From the NCBI GenBank assembly GCA_950295325.1, contig OX485803.1:44777554-44841553 (forward strand): a stretch of 64,000 nucleotides of DNA. Direction: 5' to 3'. Origin of the DNA: Polytrichum commune. Taxonomy: Eukaryota; Streptophyta; Polytrichopsida; Polytrichales; Polytrichaceae. Position 1 is the first letter of the stretch, and every line of letters begins with the position of its first letter. The notes under the pieces are model-generated. The model ran no database searches. It had not been told where the DNA came from and worked only from the letters and a program-made list of their open reading frames with translations. A program made the position numbers and the translations under genes. Below are positions 1 through 9,400 of this stretch, one piece after another.

Positions 1-51
1 AGAATGTGTTGTGCAAACGTAATGGTGAACAAATGTTTTGGGACGTCACTA

Positions 52-365
52 CACTAAATATGATATTTAGTGTTTGATACACTAAACATCACTAACCCTA
101 TGAAAGTAAGTAACATTAAATGTAAACTCAAACACTAAACATCAACTATGGTAATATGTGGAAGTTACATGCACGAATTTAATGTTAGTAAGGATATGAA
201 AAACAAAAAGAAAACAATGATAAAAGGAGAAGGGAGGTGGCGGTAGGGAAGGTGTTGGTGCATTTATGTCTAACACTAATTATCAAAGAATTGAAAATTG
301 ATGTTGACCAGGATAGGGTGGTAACAACACTAAATATAATCAAACACCAAATATCATATTTAGTG
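52..365. mobile_element. TA-flanked MITE, copy 1
   Basis: A 314-bp non-coding element with terminal inverted repeats beginning CACTAAATATGATA and ending with the complement. It is flanked by TA on both sides (50-51 and 366-367). The same ends and the same internal sequence recur at 35771-36084 and 43899-44173, and the same kind of ends at 57324-57661. The TA duplication is supported by empty-site comparison at other copies. It encodes nothing, so it would need a transposase from elsewhere. The superfamily is uncertain: TA duplications suggest Tc1/mariner, but the ends read CACTA. Confidence 0.75.
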
Positions 366-419
366 TAGCCCAGTCTTCAAAGGTTTGGTTATACTCGCGA
401 CGTGGAACTAACCCGCACA

Positions 420-556
420 CACTAGTAGAAAACCATGCGGAAAAAAAACCACAAAAGACGAAATTGGTTGCGGAGCGTTTGACCAGCCTGATCTGCAGTC
501 ACTAAACGATTGCAAATTTTAGCTGTAGTTCTTTTTGGTGTCGTTTTCTACTAGTG
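420..556. mobile_element. CACTA-type MITE, 137 bp
   Basis: The ends are CACTAGTAGAAAAC at the left and its inverted complement at the right (GTTTTCTACTAGTG). A 3-bp direct repeat ACA flanks it at 417-419 and 557-559. CACTA/EnSpm elements end in CACTA and make 3-bp duplications, so both signatures agree. The element is far too short to encode a transposase. Confidence 0.8.
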
Positions 557-1074
557 ACAAGACTCATCACACCATGTTGACTTTACTCACCCTCCTTTTG
601 AATTTTAAGTGCAGAGGTAGTCGGAGGTGATTGAGAATCTTCAATTTGACCTACTCTAACTTGTGCATCTTGACTTCGTTTCTGAAACTTGAAATGACAC
701 TGATTAAGGTGGGCATATATACCAACAACCAACACTTTGTAACACGTGTGTGCGTATGTAAACCCAAATGTAAGATTGTGATACATATAGTTGGTTTTAG
801 ATGTCCAGAGTTCATTTTGGGTGTGCCTATCTTATCCATGATTCACAATTATTAAAAACGTGATGAGATAGTTAGTGATTTTATCGCACGGTCAAAATTG
901 TATGTGGAGTTGGACATGTCCACTATAGGGCCACATACCGTAATGAATGCGGGTGTTATTAAGCTCTTTTTCTTAACTGGACACCTACGTGTGATTGGTC
1001 TACGGGAGGTGAGGGTCAAAGACACACACCATAAAAGACACATGTTAGAAGAGATTGGACTACGTCTTCAATAA
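557..1074. other. gene-free stretch with a repeat fragment
   Basis: I see no supported gene. A fragment of the dispersed ATGTGGCC repeat family lies at about 895-1005 (a broken GGGCCACAT near 930 and a GGACACCTA stretch near 980). Short open frames here have no recognisable domain. Confidence 0.5.
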
Positions 1075-1330
1075 CGTACACAAATTGGGAGGACCTATCC
1101 TTGTCCAAGGAAAACCAGCGGTTAGTTATAGATGAACATGTTGAGTTTGAGAAATAACCGATTGAAGTTGGAGACTTCAGGAGAATTACTGATCGTTTTA
1201 GAAGAATCCATAGAGAATATACCTTGAATGAATGAAAGCAAAACCGGAAGAAGATGTCAACATGTAAGCAATTGGACTTAGAATCACTAGGATCTTGACC
1301 GACTATGCCCAAAAACTTCCCGGGCACTGG
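1075..1330 (-). repeat. ACCGGTT dispersed repeat, minus-oriented copy
   Basis: Read on the minus strand, this matches the copies at 30595-30840, 35570-36110, 36841-37560 and 43850-44335: a TTTTGGGGCATAGTCGGTC-like start, a run on regulating CTCTAAA and TTCTCCT words, then CTCAACCGGTTCATCTG-like text and a closing GGTTCTCCC. No coding capacity or terminal inverted repeat was seen, so the class is unknown. Confidence 0.6.
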
Positions 1331-1825
1331 GGACCTATGTATTTGGTCAAGGACTCAACAACAAACATGCACTTCTAATAACCATAACTAAATCACGGGA
1401 AGTCCGATCTCCAATTCGTTTTTTCCTATTGCCTCACCATATGTTTGCCATTGCAACGTAACCCAATCTAATCGGTCGAAGTTGAAGAATGTGGAGAACG
1501 AACCGAACGACTCCACATCGCATTGCATCACATCACATTGCATGCCAACTCTTGAGCATTTTGGAAGAATTAGAACAAAGCTAGGAAGGGCACGACACTG
1601 AGAGACCACATGCTTCCAAATCGAAATTGGTGCATGGATTTGGAATTGAATGAAGAGGATGAGATAGGGAGTTGATTAATTGGGGGAACAAGCAAGCTAG
1701 GCATGTGCGAAGCAGAGTAACTTACGTGAGTGCTGCTCAATGTTCAGGGAGAACCGGCGGCTAGTTACAAATGAACCGATTGGTTTGGACAAAAAACCGG
1801 ATATGGAAGGGTGTAGTCGGATGGG
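1331..1825. other. gene-free stretch
   Basis: No gene or domain is supported. A short minus-strand fragment of the ACCGGTT repeat is present at about 1740-1795. Around 1515-1545 there is a short run of CATTGCATCACATCACATTGCATG simple-type sequence split over several imperfect words. Confidence 0.45.
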
Positions 1826-2113
1826 GCTCCCTAAATACCCCCGATGAGCGTTGCAGCTGTCAGGCTCGGAGGCCAGGTTCGGTGGGGTTCATTTTTCTGG
1901 CCCTCCCCGTTTTGGCCCCTTGGGGATTTTTTTTTGGTTTTTTTTTGCTAAATTTGGGTCCTGCAGCCCCAAATTACTCTAAGAAGCCCCCTATGAAATT
2001 AAGTAAGGCCCCCCCCAATTAAAAAAATAGGGGGCAAGTTTTACCCCAACCCTGCCACCCCCTCCCGAACCTAGCCTCCGAGCCACGCTCGATGGGGGTT
2101 TTTAGGCAAATCC
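1826..2113. mobile_element. GC-rich inverted-repeat element
   Basis: The two ends are imperfect inverted repeats of about 45 bp: CCTAAATACCCCCGATGAGC at the left and, read inverted, CCTAAAAACCCCCATCGAGC at the right. Both continue into GGCTCGGAGGC and AGGTTCGG. A 13-bp direct repeat GTAGTCGGATGGG lies outside both ends (1813-1825 and 2114-2126) and may be a target duplication. No ORF with a recognisable domain is present. It is probably a non-autonomous DNA transposon; superfamily not assigned. Confidence 0.55.
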
Positions 2114-2126
2114 GTAGTCGGATGGG

Positions 2127-2449
2127 CATCCGATCCACTAAGGGAACCAACCGGATATTGACATGTATTCATTTTGAATTCCCAAATAATTCACGAGTTC
2201 AATGTGGAAGTCCTCGGATATTAACTGTCCCCCCGAGGGTATCGGCGGATACTGGCCGATCACGGAGGGCATGGTCCGGATCCATGCCGTGTATGGGGAG
2301 GGTCATGAAGGAGATAGGGGTCCCCTCCCCCCACCATTTTTTAGATCATTCTCCACTCACGCTCTCCTCTCCTTGGCCCTCTTGATCCTTCTCTTCTCTT
2401 TGAAGCCCCCGCCCCCGTCATCGCTTGCTAGTTCCCCGTTTCGATGTGA
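2127..2449. other. gene-free GC-rich stretch
   Basis: Nothing recognisable is encoded. The stretch is richer in G and C than the surroundings and ends in pyrimidine-rich sequence just before the minisatellite that hosts the large retrotransposon. Confidence 0.4.
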
Positions 2450-2563
2450 CTTTAGAGTGAATGGTTTAGTGTAGGTTGTTGGTTTAGATTGAATGTGTGT
2501 ATATGTTGGTTTTAGGGTAGGAGGTAGTTGGTTTAGAGTGAATGTGTATATGTTGGTTTAGTG
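2450..2563. repeat. minisatellite, left remnant flanking the LINE
   Basis: About two units of a 45-50-bp repeat built from GGTTTAGTGTAGGTTGTTGG-like and GAATGTGTGTATATG words. The same repeat resumes immediately after the LINE at 14449. The last 11 bases, TTGGTTTAGTG (2553-2563), are repeated at 14449-14459, so the retrotransposon split an existing array. Confidence 0.8.
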
Positions 2564-2579
2564 GAGCCCAGCGACTTCA

Positions 2580-4910
2580 ATGAGCGCCCCAACTGCCGCA
2601 CCCGGAGCCGCATACTCAAGCTCGACCACAGCCCTCGGAGACAAACCAAGCAATGACGCTACATCGAAACAACACAGCTACAACAGGAGAAGGCCGGATG
2701 CAGATCTGAAAGAACAAAGATGTACATATGCAGATCCAAAGGAAGGCACAGCAGAATGCGGCTATAGCTGCAACCAGATCTACCTTAGATCGGAAACCCT
2801 AGCGGCAGAAACAATCAACCAGGACGGCGTGCAACAGACCCGGGAGCAACCCTTCCGCAGACAACCCTGCACACATCGAAGCAGCACCGGAAGCCGGACT
2901 GCACTCACCACACCAGCGGCGACCTCGAAAAGTACTCGGACATACCGACATGGCCAAGATCTCAACCCTGAGCGACTATGGAGAGAAGACACCAAACCAA
3001 CTACAAGAGGCAGGAGTACAAACCAGCACCTTAGGGTTTTATTACTCATCATACAATGGGTGCTCATAAGCACCATAATCCTGTGTGATCACACACACCA
3101 GCACATACCCTCCACACTGATATGTGCTTGCACATACCACAACACTCTCCCACCAAAACCCCCTAACATATTCTACACACTCAGCTGTCATGCTCTCAGG
3201 CCCACCCTAACAACACATCCTCCAAAATCCCCTCTCCCAGCCCTCACTAAACATCCCCACTCATTGCTCCCAAGCGCTAACACACTCGCACCTCCCTCGC
3301 AGCCCACAAGCGCCCCAACCACCGAGAAATCGCCACCAACACCCACAACACACACAGGCACACACACAAAGATTAGTAAAAGCAATGATACTTACCAGCA
3401 CACAATCACACACACAGAAATAAACCAAACACCCAATGTAACATTTCAAAGCTTACCTTCCACACAGCCGAGTTGCCACTCCTCGCCCCCTCCCTCGACC
3501 AAGAGCCAGATCCACACTCACCATCATGCAAAACCCCCTAAAAATCACCACCATTGCACATTCCAGCACACTCACACCCTAAGACCAGACTGCCCTCCCG
3601 AAAACACCATTACCCACCCCATCTCCGAAAAACGCCACACAAAGATCCAGCGCTTCCTCTGGCCGAAAACAGATGGTCACCCTGACACACAACCCAGATT
3701 GCCTCGCCAAGCCCCACAAACCTCCTACCATTCTATCTCCAGACGAAGACACACACTCGCCTCCAATACCCAGCACACCTTACCACCGAAAGCAACTCAA
3801 CCCCCCACCAAAACACACAGACAGCCCAGCACGAATCCCATCTACAGAAGACGCCACATTAACCCACAACAGATTCGACAAGCCCTCTCCCCGAAATCTG
3901 ACTGTCACCCACCCAGTCCTCCTAAAAACACAAGCGCCCTCCTAATCTCTGAACACCGCCACACACCCACCCTCAAATCCCAGCAATACCTCTCCCCCCA
4001 CAGAGACTCCAAACACCCAACCCACACTCTTCAACCCTCTCAAATACCCTCGCCCTCAACAATCCTCCTCACTCATCTGCACCATCCCTCTCCACACTCA
4101 GCAATCCTCCTCACTCATCTGCACCATCCCTCTCCACACTCAACAATCCTCCTCATTCATCTGCACCATCCCTCTCCACACTCAGTACACAAGATGGCCA
4201 CTACCACCAACCACCACACTCGCAGCAACCCAGGTACCGCACACGACACCAAGACCAGAGCGAGGAGCACTTCGATAACTGGCGCAGGCAGCACAGGTAG
4301 ATCCCGACGGCCACTTGCAGGTCAAGGAGAGGACGAGGGAGCAGCACCGCACAAAGGCCGAGATGGGAGCGAGGGAGCGGCTCTGCACCCACCAGGAGCT
4401 TCAACGGCAGGGAAGACTCGGAGCGGCGAGACTCGGAGGAGACGAGCTCTCATCACCGAGTTTAGTGATGAAGACGAACAGGAGGCATCTGCTCTCCAAC
4501 CCAACCAACCAGTGCTTATAAAGGAGCAAGCTCCCCCCTCAAGCGACTATGACATTGACATGCAGCTTGCTGATGTCTCTCCGGAACACGGAGGAAGCTC
4601 ACTCCAGCTTTCATCCTCTCATGATGAGCACGCCGACATCCCGAATCAAGCCGCCATTTCCACAACTCGACTTGACGCCATCAACCTAGCCGACGCGACA
4701 CCCACCAATTCACACAAGAGCCCAAGGAATGAAGCCTCCACCGACACACAAAATGCCAAGAGAAGAAGGAGTGAGGCCGGGAGGCACACGACAACACTTA
4801 ACCCAAGCAAGCCTCCACACGCGAAGACTAAAGAGTCCATTCCAAGCATCGACATCGTCTCACACATGTGGCTTGGATTCCCCATCCACGAAGCCATTGC
4901 AACACAATAA
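2580..4910 (+). CDS. LINE ORF1, N-terminal part (Pro/Thr/His-rich)
   Basis: A 776-residue reading frame starting at the first ATG, 16 nt into the element. The product is low-complexity: rich in Pro, Thr, Ser and His up to about residue 540, then charged and Ser/Glu-rich (residues ~545-770). It includes a 14-residue unit repeated three times (4060-4185). No catalytic domain is seen. It ends at TAA 4908-4910, but the same frame stays open for 88 further codons and joins the ORF beginning at ATG 5175. It is therefore most simply the N-terminal part of one ORF1 of about 1,294 codons. ORF1 proteins of LINEs usually bind RNA and form the particle; that role is inferred from position only. Confidence 0.65.
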   Translation: MSAPTAAPGAAYSSSTTALGDKPSNDATSKQHSYNRRRPDADLKEQRCTYADPKEGTAECGYSCNQIYLRSETLAAETINQDGVQQTREQPFRRQPCTHRSSTGSRTALTTPAATSKSTRTYRHGQDLNPERLWREDTKPTTRGRSTNQHLRVLLLIIQWVLISTIILCDHTHQHIPSTLICACTYHNTLPPKPPNIFYTLSCHALRPTLTTHPPKSPLPALTKHPHSLLPSANTLAPPSQPTSAPTTEKSPPTPTTHTGTHTKISKSNDTYQHTITHTEINQTPNVTFQSLPSTQPSCHSSPPPSTKSQIHTHHHAKPPKNHHHCTFQHTHTLRPDCPPENTITHPISEKRHTKIQRFLWPKTDGHPDTQPRLPRQAPQTSYHSISRRRHTLASNTQHTLPPKATQPPTKTHRQPSTNPIYRRRHINPQQIRQALSPKSDCHPPSPPKNTSALLISEHRHTPTLKSQQYLSPHRDSKHPTHTLQPSQIPSPSTILLTHLHHPSPHSAILLTHLHHPSPHSTILLIHLHHPSPHSVHKMATTTNHHTRSNPGTAHDTKTRARSTSITGAGSTGRSRRPLAGQGEDEGAAPHKGRDGSEGAALHPPGASTAGKTRSGETRRRRALITEFSDEDEQEASALQPNQPVLIKEQAPPSSDYDIDMQLADVSPEHGGSSLQLSSSHDEHADIPNQAAISTTRLDAINLADATPTNSHKSPRNEASTDTQNAKRRRSEAGRHTTTLNPSKPPHAKTKESIPSIDIVSHMWLGFPIHEAIATQ
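4060..4185 (+). repeat. 42-bp unit repeated three times inside ORF1
   Basis: Three adjacent copies with a 42-bp period, beginning at CAATCCTCCT at 4060, 4102 and 4144. They encode a 14-residue unit with core ILLTHLHHPSPHS. The copies are nearly identical, so the expansion is recent or selected. Confidence 0.85.
4908..4910 (+). other. in-frame TAA interrupting ORF1
   Basis: The frame reads CAA TAA GGC AAG. The 88 codons from 4911 to 5174 are open and run straight into the ORF starting at 5175, which puts the stop inside a longer frame. Either it is an inactivating mutation (for example CAA to TAA) or it is read through. The downstream context is not the classic CARYYA readthrough signal, so mutation is the simpler reading. 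Confidence 0.7.
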
Positions 4911-5174
4911 GGCAAGGAGGTTATCCACGAAACCCGCACCAATGACGAATTCACAAGACTAGGGACCCCCGCACGAGAGATCATCGAATTCAAGACACTT
5001 CGAAGAGCGTTTCCGCATGTACCGCAAACTCACTATCCGAATGAGAGGCCGGATGCGGTTCCCGGCAACCACCTCCACTTCACCCAAATCCCAAAGTTAG
5101 AAAAAGTTGACCCAACAACCGGCCTATCCGAGGGCTTTCATATCACCATTCGATATGATTTTGGTTTCAAAAAC

Positions 5175-6464
5175 ATGACTAGGCAAGAGGCGAGGGGAGC
5201 GTGTTTGGAGCGGCTCCGCCACATGGGCATCACCTTAGGCACCACGTACTCCAACCCCATAGACATTGGTCTAAATGCCGTCACCAAAAATTGGGCGGGC
5301 TTCATCAAAGTGCATCTACAACAACCACATAAGGATGGCATCGCACTCCTCAAAGGTAGCCGAGCGTTCGTAATGGAGTTGGAGAATGGCGAAAGAGTCA
5401 TTGGCAAGATAGAGAAGGGGTACGAGCTAGTAACAAAGGCCCGGAATTTACGCTTATACATCAAAGGTGAGACACTCCGTCATGAACACGCTTTTCACAT
5501 TTTTGAAGAAATTGTGCAAGAAAGTTACTATACCGGGCGACAACACGAATTCATGGGCCTCACCAAACCGGTCATAGATAAAACCTTCGCTTTCCTAATT
5601 CTTACCACGGAGGAAGCCCGGGACATCGTACTCAAAGAGGGTCTCACTTTCAAGCATGAGAAGTTACAAGTAAGTGTTACTCATGACCGAGGGGCCGGTA
5701 ACCCATCGGAGTTACGGATAAGTTTAACCTTAGTTGCCAACAACTTACCACAACGTGAGTCTCAAACATCGATCATAAGGGCCATCAAGCATCTAGTCGG
5801 GGCGGACAACGTTGTGGGCGTGAGCTTTGGCAACAACCACTCCAACACCGACAAACAATCCGGATGGTGCCATATACAGTGTCTAAACGCCGCGGTCTAC
5901 ACCGAATGGCTTCATAAGTCCACATTCATCCTAGGAAGGAGGATAGACTTCATCCCTCACCACGGGAGCATAGATGGCACGGACCCCAACAACATGGCGA
6001 TCCGGCTAGCCCAAGCACCCGCGAGAGAAGCAATTGCGGAAAAGATCCAAGCCATGAGCAATGTCACAAACTTACACCCTACTCTCACCGAGAAGCATCT
6101 TACCAAGACAATGAAGGAGTTAGAGGAGAAATTGGATGAAAAGTTCGGAACGCTCACCACCAACATCAACGCACACACGGACCGCCGACTTGAAGCAACC
6201 ACGGCCACGCTCACACACCACACCAACAACCTCCAAGCTCTTTTTGGTACCATTGCACATGAGTTTCAACAATCTAACCTAAGGATGCAAAGTCTAATTA
6301 ACGGCCTATCCGCCGCCGCACCGGACCTCTTACAAAGGACCGCTCTACCTCCACTACCACATGGCCTCAATATGACCGCACCACCTCTACCCCTACAAGC
6401 CCCCCCGGGCTTCCACGGTCACCCATCAATGCATCATCAAGACCCTAGCTCATTCCATGGATAG
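5175..6464 (+). CDS. LINE ORF1, C-terminal part
   Basis: A 429-residue frame from ATG 5175; the open frame really begins at 4911 just after the TAA. Residues ~95-180 and ~185-275 each resemble an RRM-like alpha/beta fold in pattern (beta strands RLYIKGETL, FAFLILTT and WCHIQCL), which would suit an RNA-binding ORF1, but this is inference. Residues ~315-360 (KTMKELEEKLDEKFGTLTT onward) look like a coiled coil that could drive trimerisation. The last 50 residues are Pro/Leu-rich. The stop TAG overlaps the ORF2 start. Composition shifts from the Pro/His-rich upstream segment to a normal globular mix, so this is the structured half of ORF1. Confidence 0.75.
   Translation: MTRQEARGACLERLRHMGITLGTTYSNPIDIGLNAVTKNWAGFIKVHLQQPHKDGIALLKGSRAFVMELENGERVIGKIEKGYELVTKARNLRLYIKGETLRHEHAFHIFEEIVQESYYTGRQHEFMGLTKPVIDKTFAFLILTTEEARDIVLKEGLTFKHEKLQVSVTHDRGAGNPSELRISLTLVANNLPQRESQTSIIRAIKHLVGADNVVGVSFGNNHSNTDKQSGWCHIQCLNAAVYTEWLHKSTFILGRRIDFIPHHGSIDGTDPNNMAIRLAQAPAREAIAEKIQAMSNVTNLHPTLTEKHLTKTMKELEEKLDEKFGTLTTNINAHTDRRLEATTATLTHHTNNLQALFGTIAHEFQQSNLRMQSLINGLSAAAPDLLQRTALPPLPHGLNMTAPPLPLQAPPGFHGHPSMHHQDPSSFHG
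6457..6464 (+). promoter_or_regulatory. ORF1/ORF2 stop-start overlap ATGGATAG
   Basis: The ORF2 start ATG (6457-6459) lies within the last codons of ORF1, whose TAG is at 6462-6464. ORF2 is in the +1 frame relative to ORF1. Overlapping stop/start arrangements allow termination-reinitiation in several LINEs. Here that mechanism is inferred, not shown. Confidence 0.6.
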
Positions 6465-9400
6465 TGACCATATAAGATACCACCAATGGCCCCTACTACT
6501 TATTTGTTGTATTTTTTCTTTTCTATATAATAAAGAGTTCACAACTTTGGCTCACATACTCTTCCCATACACAATCACATACAAAGCCTTGTCCACCAAG
6601 AGACATACGTACATACTACTAACTACATTCCTCATCATCACACTATACGCCCACAATAACCCCCCAATCCCACAACACATAGCATCTCCAACTAGTATCA
6701 CAAAACACTTGGAACACACAATCCATAAAGGTACCACTACCCCCCACCACCAAATCCACACTTCTACTTATAACATACAAAGTCATACTCAATACATAGT
6801 CATAAGAAAGCCTCCCATACCAAACACACCAATCCATAACATAAGTAGTATAGGCTACATCTACCAAATAACACACTTACATCTTAAAAACCCAAAAAGC
6901 AAAACCATACACTACTACACGTGGAATAATTCTACAATTATCCTCCTTTGTGGTGATATACAACCTAACCCGGGCCCACTCTCACATATCAACAAAAACC
7001 TCCTCCGGGAATACATTCAAAGACAAGCACAATACTCTATACTCAACACAACCACACTCAAAAACCAATACGCACAATTAGAAGAAATATTCCCCCTCCT
7101 CATCACTACCATGTTTGCCTACACCAACCCACTAAATTTATACAACACCCCACAATCCATAAAATACACCACCAATATCACTCATACAACCCATAAACCA
7201 AATTCCTACCTTCCCCACTACAATAATAATCACACCACCAAAATCTACATATCACACTCATTGCCAAGCAAACCCCCCCTTCCACCCACACACTCCAATA
7301 ACAAGACCTACATAGGCCACATGCTCTACCTAACACACCTACACCACAAAACCATAAAAATCAAAAACACACAACACTACACATGGAACAACTCCACTAT
7401 CCTCCTTCTATGTGGAGACATACACCCCAATCCGGGCCCACCCTTGCACAACAACAAACTACCCTACGAATACACACAACGACAAAAGCAATACTTCATC
7501 CCCACCACAACCACACTCAAAGCCCGATATGCCCACCTGGAAAAATTATTCACACCACACTTAACCCACGGAAACCATAGTAATCCTAACCAAGCATTGA
7601 GTCATCTACAAAGGCACCAAGTAACATTGTCAAAATACCCAATCCACCACCAAATATATGCCCTCATCATAACATATAGCCCCCTACCACAAACATGCAA
7701 CCAACAACTGGCGGGTGACATAGACCCACATTGCCTATCCATACTTAGAAACCTACAAGACACCCTAGAGCCCATAATTTCCAACTTACAACACATAACC
7801 AACCACACGCCTCTCAATACCATACCCCAAGCCTACTCACATATCAACGCAAAAATAGCCAACGGAGACACCACAAATATGACCACCCTCAAGGCCGAGT
7901 TACCACACCTACCCCAACCCCTCCTACAAGAATTATTTAAATGTACCCTACCAGTAGTAGGCTACCATCCTACCCCCAACACAATAAACCCCATCCCAAT
8001 CCCCGTCATCAATACAGCCCAACATCTCACCTCGCACCTCAAGATAATCACTTGGAATGCAGGCTGTATTAGCACAAGTCTCCCAGGAATACAAGAACTC
8101 ACACGCACACTCCATACGGATCCACACATTATACTTATCCAAGAAACCAAGCTTCACAAGCTAAAATCCACGTCTTACATAGATAGAAAATTACAAAATT
8201 ACAAAATTATATATAACAACTCGAACAACGCCACACAAACACAAAATCGATATTCCGAGGCCAACAAGCCTAGAGGTGGCATACTAACCATGATTCCTAC
8301 AAATATTTATACCAACGAAAACATAACAAAAATCCCAACGCCTAGTACAACCTCACCATATCTCCAAGTCATCATGATAAAAAACAAACCAATACAACCA
8401 ATACTCATCATCCACATATACATGCCCACCCACCCTCAAGACCTATACTTAACACACCTAATCCAAACTCAAATCTCCGACCTAATCATAACCCACCCAA
8501 CATACCACATTATCCTAGCCGGAGACTTTAACCGAGACATAATGCTAAAAGGACGCTCATCCAACGGAATGAAATCCCCACCCACTCCACAAGACTATGA
8601 ATGGGCCCAACTCACACAAAATCTAGGATTACATCCAATCAATAACCTAACACACTACACAAGACAAGGCGGACACAATTATACCTCAACTAGCTTAATT
8701 GATGGCTTCTACACTAACCTCCCAAACCCCAACACCTTACAAAGCCACACACTCACCCACCTCAACCTAAATTCCGACCACTACCCGGTCCAACTACAAC
8801 TAGCCCCCAATAGCATAGTCATTCAACCACCAAAAACCTCAAACAACAAACCAAGAATCACATACCCTATATCTCAAACAAATCTACAAAACCTCCACAT
8901 AACATTTCTAAATAAACAAAATCTCGCAATATCCAACCTCACCAACATACTTAACCAAGAACAACTTACCCACACACAATGGGAAGACGCCCAAAACCAA
9001 TTCCAAGTAATAATATCCTCCCTCAGTCAATGCGTTGAACAAACATGCATGTCCCAACCCGCACCCCCACTCCCCCATCGAGCCAAACTCCAGGGAGGAT
9101 TCCTCCCTAGGCAACAACAAAAACTTTGGAAATCACACCTTAAAACCCACCATAACATCCGCAAAGCCATCCACATGGCCTGTCAATATTCACACACACA
9201 ACTACACAATAACCCAGAAATCAAAACACTACTCTCACTTCCAAATGTCAACATACCCCCCATACCCACCACCCAAACCGACCAACAACAATGGATAACA
9301 GACCTAGCCGCCATATGCAAAACAGCCAAAAATGAAGCATATAAAATCACAGCAAAACAAACCACGCTCAACTGTAAATTAGCCATCACCAAATATAGAA

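Noticed and set aside
2580-4910. Independent host gene for a Pro/His-rich protein
   Set aside because: The frame continues beyond its stop into LINE ORF1, starts 16 nt inside the element boundary and shares the A/C-rich bias.
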